A DNA stretch of 37,731 nucleotides from a virus, in the IMG/VR virus record IMGVR_UViG_3300025082_000027, positions 1 through 37,731 of that record; one strand, 5' to 3'. Under the pieces are notes generated by a model. It searched no databases, was not told where the DNA came from, and was given only the letters and a program-made list of their open reading frames with translations. A program made the position numbers and the translations under genes. Positions 14,449-22,933 of the stretch are shown one piece after another (position 1 is the first letter of the stretch; the number at the start of each line of letters is the position of its first letter).

Positions 14449-16776
14449 TCAGCTACCAGTAGCGGTGTCGATGCGCTTAATGCTCACACGGCCAGTCTTA
14501 GTGTCGAGGAACTCCGCGCCAATCGGGAGCGCGTTAAACTCCTCCTTGGTGGTAACAGGAGTTGGCTCGGGCTCTGCAGAGTTTACTCGAGCGTTTCTTC
14601 CTAAAAACTGTCTCCCAGCAGCCACCGAGAGTCCCGGCAACCCGCCAGCAAGACCTTGAAGCCAGCCCAGGCCTTCCCTTCCTTTTTCTCTAGCTCGGAC
14701 AGTTCTCGCATGGTCGGCCTGAACCAACTTAGCGTAGTCTGTGAACTGCTTGGGGGACATGCTCTGGAGCCCCTCAGACCACTCATCGAAGTCTTGACTG
14801 ACAGGTCGACCAATGTCTATCGCCTGCTGATGCAGTGCCTTCAGGTCCGCCTGAGTTGGCTGAGAGTAGTCGGCGTATCTTCCAGTTCCTCTTCGTTGAG
14901 AGCCGAGCAGGTACGGTGCCGCCGACCCCAACGCCTTGGCGCTTACAGCCGCCCTTTCGTTGGCATGTGCTCTCAAATGGCCTTTGATGTCACCAAGAGG
15001 GTCATTCTCGCCAAACTCCCGCTTCCCAGAGAAGACGCTGGGAACTGTAATGACTTCGCTTGTTCCATCAGGATACTGAACCGTTGTCGAGTAAGTATCA
15101 TCCGTAGTGTCTCGACCGCCCGCAAGGAACCCGGACTCCTTACTCCAAGACTGGTGGGCGACGGCGGCGTCCCTAAACCCATCCTTTGCCTCTGCATGAG
15201 ATGCAAGCAGGGCGCCTAGGTCGTTCATGGCGTTCGATGGATCTTTGTCCGGGTCAACTCCCTGAAGCGGCTCGCCAGTGCTCGCAGCGCGAAGGAGGTC
15301 GTCCGGAGACACGCCAAGGTGCTCGGCGTTCGCGCTGACTGCAGCCTGAAGCTCCGCGTCCTTCTCCGTAAGGAGTTTAAGCGCATCAGTTCGCGCCTTC
15401 TTAGCGCTGGCAAGAGTAGCCGTATAGTCGTTGTTGAGATCCTTCTGTGCGGCCACAAACCCCGCTCGTGATTCAGCATTGAATACGTCGTCGTGAGCCT
15501 CTCGGCGCATCCGTATTTTCAACAATTCGGGGTGCTGGTTTATATGGGTAAGCACCTCTGCGTGTCTCTTCCCAAGCATCTTTATGGTGTTCTCATCCTT
15601 TTCGTACATCGCCGCAGCGCGCTTATCCGCCATGTCTTTGTTTATTCTGAAAGTCTTCTGGAGGAAGGGGGATAGGTCTTCTATCCAGTCGGCCTTGTCT
15701 CCAGCAACCTGCAAGGCGACAGCGTCTCTCATCGCGGCGCCATCGGCTGCTGCCTGAGTATCGTTCTTGTCGTCAAGGTGCCTAGAGAAGTCCTCGTACT
15801 GCATAAGGATTTTCATCGACTCTGGGCCCAGGAACTCTCCGGGGATCCCTAGTGCGCGAAACACCGCCCTTGATCCAACGAACTTTGCCGCTTGCCCCAT
15901 GTTACCCCTTGGGCCAGACGTTCCTTCTGGCAGGTACGGGGCGAGTGGATCTGCCATCACGTTTTCTAGGGCGATGTTCTTTCCACGGCTAGGCATTGGC
16001 GGCTGAATTGAAGAGGCGGGCTTACGCATGGTCCTCGCCTGCTCCCCTGGGCCTAGAGCTTTGCCCCAAGGCCTCTTTGTTCTTAGGGAAGATCTGACCA
16101 AGTCCTCTGGCACGGCAGAGGTAGTGTAGTCCTCTAGGGGCCTGGATCGAGACTCTCCGCCTGGGAGGCCTTCGACGGCATAGTCACCCAGCCTGCTTGA
16201 TGGCGTAGTGGGACTGCCCGCTGCTTGCCGAACCACGTCTTGAGGGCTGAGAGGAAGGGGCGCCCCTTGAGAAAGTGCCGCCGCTTGCCTGTCCTGCTCG
16301 TTTAGAACGTCGAGCTCCCCTAACGTTTCCTTGAGCTTAAACAACTCCATCTCTTCGTCGTACAGCTGGCCCTTGTCGCGAAGATACATTGAGTCCAAAA
16401 TGTCTTCTGGAGAAGTTCCGTCCGGGCCAAGCTTCCCAATGACGGTCTTGCCGCTTGGGTCGGTGTAGGTTTCTGGCTTACCTCCACCCGCAGCGGTTCC
16501 CGCCTTACCAGCTCTGCCAGAGGAAGTTGTTGTTCCAACTGACCCAGAGCTGGCATCAAAAGCAGCAAGAGCGTCGGCCTTGTCTATCTCTTGCCTATTC
16601 CAACTGCGTTGGTACTCGCGACGACGAGCCTCGTCTTCAGCTAGAGCGACCTTTCGGCCCTCCATCATCCCGCGATAAATGTCCTTAAAGGTGTTGGCGT
16701 AAGGGCGCATTGCGTTTGCACTGATTAGTTCATCAGCCAAACCACTGCCCGGATAGAGGTCGTGCCCGTTAGCCAT
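14449..16776 (-). CDS. Internal virion / ejection protein, 775 aa (gp15-like by position)
   Basis: This 775-aa protein is close in length to T7 gp15 (747 aa) and occupies the matching slot between a 200-aa and a 2056-aa protein. It is mainly helical, with a low-complexity Gly/Ala/Ser stretch at about 75-98 and coiled-coil-like regions after about 330. The last 35 residues form a small separate domain, TKEEFNALPIGAEFLDTKTG, of a type often seen at the ends of phage proteins. No membrane segment or catalytic motif is visible. It probably forms part of the inner core ejected with DNA. Assignment is by position and size, not by detectable similarity. Confidence 0.6.
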   Translation of the reverse strand: MANGHDLYPGSGLADELISANAMRPYANTFKDIYRGMMEGRKVALAEDEARRREYQRSWNRQEIDKADALAAFDASSGSVGTTTSSGRAGKAGTAAGGGKPETYTDPSGKTVIGKLGPDGTSPEDILDSMYLRDKGQLYDEEMELFKLKETLGELDVLNEQDRQAAALSQGAPLPLSPQDVVRQAAGSPTTPSSRLGDYAVEGLPGGESRSRPLEDYTTSAVPEDLVRSSLRTKRPWGKALGPGEQARTMRKPASSIQPPMPSRGKNIALENVMADPLAPYLPEGTSGPRGNMGQAAKFVGSRAVFRALGIPGEFLGPESMKILMQYEDFSRHLDDKNDTQAAADGAAMRDAVALQVAGDKADWIEDLSPFLQKTFRINKDMADKRAAAMYEKDENTIKMLGKRHAEVLTHINQHPELLKIRMRREAHDDVFNAESRAGFVAAQKDLNNDYTATLASAKKARTDALKLLTEKDAELQAAVSANAEHLGVSPDDLLRAASTGEPLQGVDPDKDPSNAMNDLGALLASHAEAKDGFRDAAVAHQSWSKESGFLAGGRDTTDDTYSTTVQYPDGTSEVITVPSVFSGKREFGENDPLGDIKGHLRAHANERAAVSAKALGSAAPYLLGSQRRGTGRYADYSQPTQADLKALHQQAIDIGRPVSQDFDEWSEGLQSMSPKQFTDYAKLVQADHARTVRAREKGREGLGWLQGLAGGLPGLSVAAGRQFLGRNARVNSAEPEPTPVTTKEEFNALPIGAEFLDTKTGRVSIKRIDTATGS

Positions 16777-16785
16777 CAGAAGCCC

Positions 16786-17388
16786 CTAAGCGTAGGAAAG
16801 ATTGTAGAGGTTGGAGACTCCGCCGCCGCCCATACTAAGGCCAGGAGAGTCTTGCTCATACGGGTTTTGCCCGAACTGAACCGTGCGAAGGGGGCGCTTG
16901 TTTATATCCAACAGCGCCTGGCCTACAGCTGTGTCCATAAGGCCCCCTCCTATGGCGGTTCCTGCCGCGATGTATTCGCCCGCATACGGGATAAGTCGCG
17001 CAACGCCGGCCTCGAGTTTATTCGTCTGCGCCACGGCTTCTCGCGCCTTAGCCACGTCCTGCTTTCTCTCCACCATCTTTTGAGCGCCCCACCTGTCAAC
17101 GTCCTGCTGGACCCTGCCCATAACTCCAGACATTGCCTTTCTGAAGGTGGGGGCCATTGAGCCTGTCGCCGCCTGGCCCATGGAAGTATCTCGACCGCCA
17201 AACTGAGCTGAGACTAGCTGGCCCTGCGTTTTCTTCGCGCCTCTCTGCATGGCGCCGCCCTCGCCAACAGCCTGTCGATACCTTTCTCTTGCGTAAGGAG
17301 CGATGAACCTGTCGTAGTACTCCTGGTCGGAGAGGCCGATGTTGGCCTTCTTAAACTGGTCTGCAGCTGCGATCTGTGTAAGTAACAT
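16786..17388 (-). CDS. Internal virion protein, 200 aa (gp14-like by position)
   Basis: The 200-aa product matches T7 gp14 (196 aa) in size and order. The N-terminus is helical; the middle (about 75-130) is a charged coiled coil with QQDVDRWGAQKMVERKQD; a Gly/Ala-rich hydrophobic segment (YAGEYIAAGTAIGGGLM, about 147-163) could insert in a membrane, as gp14 does in the outer membrane during ejection. The start overlaps the previous stop (TAATG). It probably forms the first part of the ejection channel, which is inferred by analogy. Confidence 0.58.
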   Translation of the reverse strand: MLLTQIAAADQFKKANIGLSDQEYYDRFIAPYARERYRQAVGEGGAMQRGAKKTQGQLVSAQFGGRDTSMGQAATGSMAPTFRKAMSGVMGRVQQDVDRWGAQKMVERKQDVAKAREAVAQTNKLEAGVARLIPYAGEYIAAGTAIGGGLMDTAVGQALLDINKRPLRTVQFGQNPYEQDSPGLSMGGGGVSNLYNLSYA

Positions 17389-18038
17389 TATCTAGTCCAT
17401 CCTCCAGTGGAAGTGGGGCTCTCCCACCAAAACGGACCCCTGTGGAACTCCTGCGCGATCCCCGACGCCTTACGGGGCTTTAGGTGCCCCGTAAGGGGCC
17501 CCGACTCGAAGCGCTCTTCTATTGGGTTTATTGCAGTGAACCGATACCTGCCAGAACCATCCGCAGTCTCCCTAATCCGCCCCTCCTCAAGAAGTTTTTC
17601 AATCTGCTCTTGAGCCCTTCCTCCTTGGGTTGTTGGGTCAAACCCATACATCGAGCCGATGTCATGAACGTCCATCTCGCGAGTGGCTATATCGACGTTT
17701 CTTCGCGCAAGGTCCTGAGCAAATTTGCCTCCAGTAGAGACAAGGCTGGATATATTTTCTGCTTTCAGTTTATCGACAAGCGCCTGCTTTTTAATTCTGG
17801 CCTTATCCCAGGCAATGGTGCGGTTCATGTCAGCGCTTCGACGGTCCTGTGAAACGTTCTGAGCTGCCTTAGCGAAAGAGGCGAGCATGTCTCCTCGCTG
17901 ACCAAGAGCCCTGCCACCTAGCCTCGAGTAATCAAGGGGGGCAGATTCTGCCTTCCTTCTAGCCTCGCCAAGGCGACCGGACTGCACCTCAAATGCAGTG
18001 TCGTAAGGACCCAAAGGTTTTGTGTATGAAGTAACCAT
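17388..18038 (-). CDS. Hypothetical virion protein, 216 aa, at the head of the ejection block
   Basis: The protein is basic and mostly helical, rich in Arg/Ala/Lys/Gln, with no membrane segment. The C-terminal 50 residues are Pro/Trp/Gly-rich (GPFWWESPTSTGGW) and probably unstructured. I recognise no family. It is coupled to both neighbours (TGATG before, TAATG after), so it likely acts with the ejection proteins, perhaps as a core scaffold. A perfect 11-bp inverted repeat lies near its 3' end. Confidence 0.55.
   Translation of the reverse strand: MVTSYTKPLGPYDTAFEVQSGRLGEARRKAESAPLDYSRLGGRALGQRGDMLASFAKAAQNVSQDRRSADMNRTIAWDKARIKKQALVDKLKAENISSLVSTGGKFAQDLARRNVDIATREMDVHDIGSMYGFDPTTQGGRAQEQIEKLLEEGRIRETADGSGRYRFTAINPIEERFESGPLTGHLKPRKASGIAQEFHRGPFWWESPTSTGGWTR
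17468..17496. repeat. Perfect 11-bp inverted repeat inside the 216-aa gene
   Basis: CCTTACGGGGC (17468-17478) is matched by GCCCCGTAAGG (17486-17496) around a 7-nt loop. It lies about 80 bp before the stop of the gene. No T-run follows on either strand, so it is not a standard terminator. Confidence 0.6.
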
Positions 18039-18952
18039 CAGCCTCGGTTTATTTTCTCGTAAATGATTTTCGTTCCTGAGATTGAGTCTGACGAATCCTG
18101 CGTAACCACAACAATCGGCGGCGGGACTGTTGCTTCAAAGGCGAGTGTATCCTCTTTCCTACCGTAATTGGCGACAACAACAAGCTCTGTATTTCCAATC
18201 ACCATCGTAGGTGACGAGTCTTCGTCGTTCAAATCTTCCCCGCCGTCCTGATCGATGCCACCAGTAACTGTGGTTATGGGGGGAGGATACCAGCTAACCG
18301 TATGCCTGACGTTATGCCAGCCAGCCTGAAGTCGGCCTGCGTCGTTAGAAAACGACGGGGAGACCATGCGTGTTTTCTCTAAATCTACCGGAACGCCCTC
18401 GTCAACAGGACTAATCTGCCACGGCATAAAAACGCCTCGCGATACATCGAGCTTACTGTTGTAGTTCCCAAACCTTCCACGAAGAAGAGACCTTGCTTGC
18501 ATGTATTCACTGCCGGGATCGGAGTCGGAGCCTTCCCATATAGCGTTAAATGCCCACGAAAATCTTCCGTGCCCACCCGACAGGGTCCCGTCCCAAGCGT
18601 TTTTGTTAATTCTTCTGTTTATCCGATGAACGGTAGCGGAAAAAAAGACCAGAACATCTGCAGGAGCTCTGAGTCGAAACCTGAGGGCTCCGCCAGGGAC
18701 ATCAAAAGACTTGTCCCCTGTTCCTGGGAGAACTGACCAGTGCTCTGACGAGGTCTTCCTCGAGAACACGTCGGACAGGGCGCTTTGGCGAAAGCTCTGA
18801 CCACGGATCACCGCATCCTTGGAAAAGTTATTGTCGTGAACGCCGCTCTGAAAGAGCCCTTCCATTACGTCAAAGGCGAAAGATGCGTCGTCAGCTGCTG
18901 CTGGAGCCCCATCAGAGATGCCTGGAGGCACGGTAAAGTTAATAGTTGTCAT
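18038..18952 (-). CDS. Tail-associated beta-rich protein, 304 aa
   Basis: The 304-aa product is the last of three consecutive proteins of similar build: a short N-terminal helical part (here to about 60), then a long beta-rich body with Gly turns, such as LRFRLRAPADVLVFFSATV and TELVVVANYG. No catalytic or lectin signature stands out. It lies between the nozzle gene and the ejection block, so it is probably a tail or fibre component. Its ATG overlaps the previous stop (ATGA), and its stop overlaps the next ATG (TGATG). Confidence 0.58.
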   Translation of the reverse strand: MTTINFTVPPGISDGAPAAADDASFAFDVMEGLFQSGVHDNNFSKDAVIRGQSFRQSALSDVFSRKTSSEHWSVLPGTGDKSFDVPGGALRFRLRAPADVLVFFSATVHRINRRINKNAWDGTLSGGHGRFSWAFNAIWEGSDSDPGSEYMQARSLLRGRFGNYNSKLDVSRGVFMPWQISPVDEGVPVDLEKTRMVSPSFSNDAGRLQAGWHNVRHTVSWYPPPITTVTGGIDQDGGEDLNDEDSSPTMVIGNTELVVVANYGRKEDTLAFEATVPPPIVVVTQDSSDSISGTKIIYEKINRG

Positions 18953-19548
18953 CTATGAATCACAAACACGACGAGGCTTCCGCGAAGAGAGTCTCCTACT
19001 GGGGGCCAGATCGCCCCTCCAGCGGCAAGGTTGAATAGCAAGCTCACCGTATGGACATGTCCCTCTCCGCCACCCCTCTTTGCTTGGTACGCAAACACTA
19101 TCCCCGCCTGGCCGTGCTGCTCTGGATTATCTACATGCGTGTGCCGCAATGACCCCTCTCCATGAACAAGGCCATCGGGCGAAGCGCTTGAAGCGACAAG
19201 AGTCATCGCAGACTTGTTGGAGTGGTTCCCACCAGCTCTATGCCCGTCGTAGTTGATGTTGCCAACAACAAAGACCCCGTCTCCCTCAGCTGCCGGGAAC
19301 GTTACCCTTGAAACAAGTGTTGTGTGGCTTCCTGCGACAGTCAGCAGAGAGTCGTGACGACCCTCCGCTATCTTTGTTCGCTCCCCCAGAGCGAGGTGGT
19401 AAGTGTCTAGCGAACCATCCTCAATGTTTTTCCAGGTAAGTGCGTTTGCTGCGTTCTTTATATCCTCAATGTTGTTTGACACATCTAACGACGAAAGAAC
19501 CTCTCCGTCCTTCTCTCTAAAGTCTGATGTGTAAATAAAGACTGACAT
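18949..19548 (-). CDS. Tail-associated beta-rich protein, 199 aa
   Basis: The N-terminal 60 residues include LTWKNIEDGSLDTYHLA, a pattern common at the start of phage fibre domains, followed by a beta-rich part with HTTLVSRVTFPA, VFVVGNINYDG and HVHTVSLLFNLA. Many His and Gly residues (HTHVDNPEQHGQ) are notable and might bind metal or form a trimer core. It is coupled to both neighbours (TAATG and ATGA). It appears related in layout to the 253- and 304-aa neighbours; the match is by eye and weak. Function is not shown beyond a likely tail role. Confidence 0.58.
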   Translation of the reverse strand: MSVFIYTSDFREKDGEVLSSLDVSNNIEDIKNAANALTWKNIEDGSLDTYHLALGERTKIAEGRHDSLLTVAGSHTTLVSRVTFPAAEGDGVFVVGNINYDGHRAGGNHSNKSAMTLVASSASPDGLVHGEGSLRHTHVDNPEQHGQAGIVFAYQAKRGGGEGHVHTVSLLFNLAAGGAIWPPVGDSLRGSLVVFVIHR

Positions 19549-20309
19549 TATCGGTACAACGCAAACGCAAAGATGTTGGCTTTGAGAATCCTGACACCCC
19601 AGCCGTTTGCTTCGTCGCTTTGGGTAAGCAGCGTTCCGCCGCCGCCGTCTGGGTTGACCTCATGGGCAGTCGTATGTGTACCACTATCGCCTCGGTGCAT
19701 TTCCCTGTACTTGATTGACGGTGAAAACTGTATCTGTCCGCCACGGGCTATGACGGTTGTGACAACCGCGACAGAGCCGCCAAAGACTGAGTGGTTAATC
19801 CCGCCAACGCCCTCAGCAACAGAAAGCCCATCTTGAGAGCTCTTTATCCTTAAGTAAATGTTCGCCCTGTCATGACCGCCCAAACCCCCTTCTATGTACG
19901 GTCCAAGGGAATCGTCTACATGTGTCCCGTCTTCAGTGTTGTATACGCCAAAGTCAATGGACGCACCCACCACCCAGGGACCATCGCCCCTAGACTGGGC
20001 GCTTAGGGTTAGGCCGTACTTTCCAAGGTCTCGCCACCTAATGACTTGCCTAGCAATGTTTCTTTCCGCCAAAGACGACGCATCTGATGTTTTGTATAAA
20101 AACTCGCCGTGCTGGTCGACGATGTCAGATGTTCCGTTATGCTCAAGGTCCGTTGGAGGGACGATCTTAATCGGAGTTAGGGTCTCCCTGTCCACGTTGT
20201 TTTGGTCAATAGTGGACATGTGTCCGCGAATGCGCTGGAACTCAGCCCACAGATCGTCTGGAACGTCAGCCTGTCCTGGTCGAGGATAAAAACCCTTCCT
20301 GTAGTACAT
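19548..20309 (-). CDS. Tail-associated beta-rich protein, 253 aa
   Basis: It starts MYYRKGFYPRPGQADVPDDLW, has a helix at about 20-45, then TSDIVDQHGEFL, a linker helix LAERNIARQVIRW (about 81-93), and a beta-rich body. The layout resembles the two following proteins: a helix-rich N-terminus for attachment and a beta body. The ATG lies 1 bp after the stop of the 86-aa gene, with only a weak Shine-Dalgarno. A tail or fibre attachment role is inferred from its place after the nozzle gene. Confidence 0.58.
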   Translation of the reverse strand: MYYRKGFYPRPGQADVPDDLWAEFQRIRGHMSTIDQNNVDRETLTPIKIVPPTDLEHNGTSDIVDQHGEFLYKTSDASSLAERNIARQVIRWRDLGKYGLTLSAQSRGDGPWVVGASIDFGVYNTEDGTHVDDSLGPYIEGGLGGHDRANIYLRIKSSQDGLSVAEGVGGINHSVFGGSVAVVTTVIARGGQIQFSPSIKYREMHRGDSGTHTTAHEVNPDGGGGTLLTQSDEANGWGVRILKANIFAFALYR

Positions 20310-20310
20310 C

Positions 20311-20571
20311 CTATGGACCCGCCGAAGGCTTGTAGTTCTCTATAATCGTAATGGCCCTGCGGACAGATCTTGGACTGTCGACCGAAACAGATCCTCCTCC
20401 TCCGAGAAGGCGAAGGCAATGCGAGGCCCTTTTTGAAAGCGGCCATGACCCTGACCCGCCTAGGTTGGACCTACTGACAGCTCTCCTCAGCCTAGAAAGC
20501 ATGGCTTCGCTTGTGGCAAGGGTAGTCCTTACTGCCGCCTGTTCTTCTTCATCGCGACCTTCCCAGGACAT
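20311..20571 (-). CDS. Hypothetical 86-aa basic protein
   Basis: The 86-aa product has an acidic start (WEGRDEEEQ), a helix to about 35, a Gly/Ser stretch (SNLGGSGSW) and a basic tail (SPRSVRRAITIIENYK). Its ATG overlaps the nozzle stop (TAATG), with GAGAGG 8 nt upstream, and the next gene starts 2 bp after its stop, so it is probably real despite its size. No family is recognised. It may be a small tail protein. Confidence 0.5.
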   Translation of the reverse strand: MSWEGRDEEEQAAVRTTLATSEAMLSRLRRAVSRSNLGGSGSWPLSKRASHCLRLLGGGGSVSVDSPRSVRRAITIIENYKPSAGP

Positions 20572-22922
20572 TACCGTTGCCTCTCAGAGCCCTTGCTTGC
20601 TCGCCACAAGACGAACCCGTCAAGCATGAAGGGCTCCTTCTCGTTGCCATTCTCAAATTCAATCTCTATTTCACGACAAATCACGGTCTCTGGGAAGACA
20701 AGTCGTTGGAACAACTGTCTGCGGCCATTCCACTTTCCCTCTCCCCAGTTCTTATGCGTTGTTGTGTCGTCAAGGTCGACTGGGTCGTCAGCCCAGCCAA
20801 CTAGCGTAGTGAGATCTGTGTTCTCTGTTTTCTGTGCAGCTGTTCCAAACTGGTCAAGAGCGAATGTTCTCGAGCCAACAGCCTCCGGATTCCGGTCTTT
20901 ATACCAGCGAACAGTCAAGTCTTGGTCGCCCATGTACGGGAAGAACACGTCTATCCCGGCAACCTCCATCTGCTCGTCTGAGTTCCACCCTGTTTGATTT
21001 GCGCTGTATGGGCCGAAACGAATCTTTCCAGCGATGCTTCCGGCTGAAACCGTAACGGGCCTCTTTGAATCGTCTGGGTCAGCCTCTCTTCCGGGTCGGT
21101 ATCCATACTCCATCGAATCGCCAAGGCCCCAGATGACAATGTCTGAGTTTCGGATTTCTTTTGTTACGCCACTCCTATAAACCTCGCTCTGCACACTGGC
21201 CGACTTCTTTGGAAGTTGGACGCCAAGGAGAGCCTCCCCCTTGTAGACAGTTGATGCTGTGATCCTCTGGCCCTTTATCACCGTGATGGCGTCGAGCTGG
21301 TAGTGGTAACAAACAACCATGTCGTTTAGATCGCCAGGGCCGCTCTGGAGAGATATAAACAGCCTTCTCTCTCGCTCATCAAGCCATGCTGTTGCGGTCC
21401 TCAGCCCCTCGGTGAAGACATTCTTCCACCAATTGTTCAGGTTCTCAGACAGGGGCTTCACCGAAGCGCCATCAAACTGATACACCCCGTCAACGCCGAC
21501 AAAAACAAGGCGCTCATAGGCCAGGATAGATGCCCTCGGAGAGGTGCTTCCGATTGACTCGTCTACGGGAGTAAGGATTGGCGAACCGTCAGCAAGAGCA
21601 GTCACCTGCCACATCGAGTCCTTTTTGAAGATAATGAGCGAATCGCCAAAGGTAACCACCCCCGTTACCGGCGTTCCGTCAGCGCTATTTACGTCCAGGT
21701 ACTGCAGGGCTGAGCTCATCTGTTCTGGCAGGCCAGGGTCGCTGTAGAACACAAACGACGGGAACTCTTTCGCGACGTAGTACCCGCGCCCTCTAAAGAA
21801 CTTAATGAACTTGCTTGTTGGCGGGGCGGTCAGGCTTTCCCGAAGGGGCGAGCCTAGCGCAGCTGACGATAGTGTGTCCTCGTGGTCGTAGACAGTGCGC
21901 TCGTTGATGCAGATTTGTCGCCAGAAGTAGTACTCCCCGTCCTTCGCCCTCTTGTAGATATTCCTCCAGATGACATCTTGCTGCTTAGGCCTGTCAAACC
22001 CGGTGAGTTGGATTAACGCCCTGTTGGCCGATGTTGTAACGCCGACAACCTCATCAAAATCTTCGCCGGCCTTATCGTCATACATTTCGCCTGTCGTAAC
22101 AAAGTCACTCGCATCGCCCGGAGGCCCCTCAGCTCCGGTAGATCCAACAAACGTACATTTGTACTGAAACTTCTGAACCTCGTTAGCCTCATTGCCCCTA
22201 TCGGCCTCGCCAAAGCCACTGAACTCTTCTCCGATAGAGAAGGCAGGGTCGAACTTCGAACTAACCATCTTCTCGACGTGCAGTGGAGATGGGCGCTCGG
22301 TCACTCCTACCCTTGCCGCATAGTCGCCATTCCACTTTACGTTTGCGTCTACACCGTTTGATATAAACAGCCAGTTCGCCCAGGACGCGAAGTAGTCTCC
22401 TCCGTACTGGTCTTCCGGCTCAACTCGCCTGCCATCGATGAACTGGTAGCCAAGATCGTCGCTTGCACCAGGAACCTTAAAGTGGCTATGCCAGGGACTA
22501 TCAATTCCAATATGAGGTATCCCAGGATTCTCTAGCCTGTCCCCTCTTAGAACAAGCAGTCGACTCCCCTTGTACTTGTCTAGGGTGTTGCCGTCAGAGT
22601 CCTTCAGCCGGCCTAGCGCTACGGGATAGAAACCCTCCGCCTCGCCACTGTCGCCCGTTAAGGAGATGACAAGCTCGCTAGGGCCTCCCCTTATCTGGAA
22701 CGGAGTCATTGAGCTGATTCTTGTATTCAGGAGGTGGAACTCATCAACGGCCCAGTCGACGAGGTTTCTTATCCCTCGAGTCTTCTCAACCGTCCCAACT
22801 ACCTGGAAGTAGCAACCGTCTACTTTTCGGGCTTCGCCGCTCTGGGCCCAGACACGGTCGGTAAGGCCCCTGGTAAGCACGGGTACAGCATGGAAACCTT
22901 TCCCCTGCGCTATGCGAGCCAT
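20571..22922 (-). CDS. Tail nozzle / tubular protein B-like, 783 aa
   Basis: The 783-aa protein resembles podoviral nozzle proteins (T7 gp12 type, 794 aa). The N-terminal 60 residues describe the attachment part; the middle (about 360-600) has blades of a beta-propeller-like domain, with recurring pieces such as FFRGRGYYVAKEF, FVFYSDP, GDSLIIFKKDSMWQV, RLVFVGVDGVYQFDG and ERERRLFISLQS. The order of these segments is familiar from phage nozzle and tailspike-head proteins. It would form the lower tail tube through which DNA leaves. It is 11 bp after the adaptor gene, in the expected gp11-gp12 order. Confidence 0.74.
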   Translation of the reverse strand: MARIAQGKGFHAVPVLTRGLTDRVWAQSGEARKVDGCYFQVVGTVEKTRGIRNLVDWAVDEFHLLNTRISSMTPFQIRGGPSELVISLTGDSGEAEGFYPVALGRLKDSDGNTLDKYKGSRLLVLRGDRLENPGIPHIGIDSPWHSHFKVPGASDDLGYQFIDGRRVEPEDQYGGDYFASWANWLFISNGVDANVKWNGDYAARVGVTERPSPLHVEKMVSSKFDPAFSIGEEFSGFGEADRGNEANEVQKFQYKCTFVGSTGAEGPPGDASDFVTTGEMYDDKAGEDFDEVVGVTTSANRALIQLTGFDRPKQQDVIWRNIYKRAKDGEYYFWRQICINERTVYDHEDTLSSAALGSPLRESLTAPPTSKFIKFFRGRGYYVAKEFPSFVFYSDPGLPEQMSSALQYLDVNSADGTPVTGVVTFGDSLIIFKKDSMWQVTALADGSPILTPVDESIGSTSPRASILAYERLVFVGVDGVYQFDGASVKPLSENLNNWWKNVFTEGLRTATAWLDERERRLFISLQSGPGDLNDMVVCYHYQLDAITVIKGQRITASTVYKGEALLGVQLPKKSASVQSEVYRSGVTKEIRNSDIVIWGLGDSMEYGYRPGREADPDDSKRPVTVSAGSIAGKIRFGPYSANQTGWNSDEQMEVAGIDVFFPYMGDQDLTVRWYKDRNPEAVGSRTFALDQFGTAAQKTENTDLTTLVGWADDPVDLDDTTTHKNWGEGKWNGRRQLFQRLVFPETVICREIEIEFENGNEKEPFMLDGFVLWRASKGSERQR

Positions 22923-22933
22923 TAAAGCGTCCC

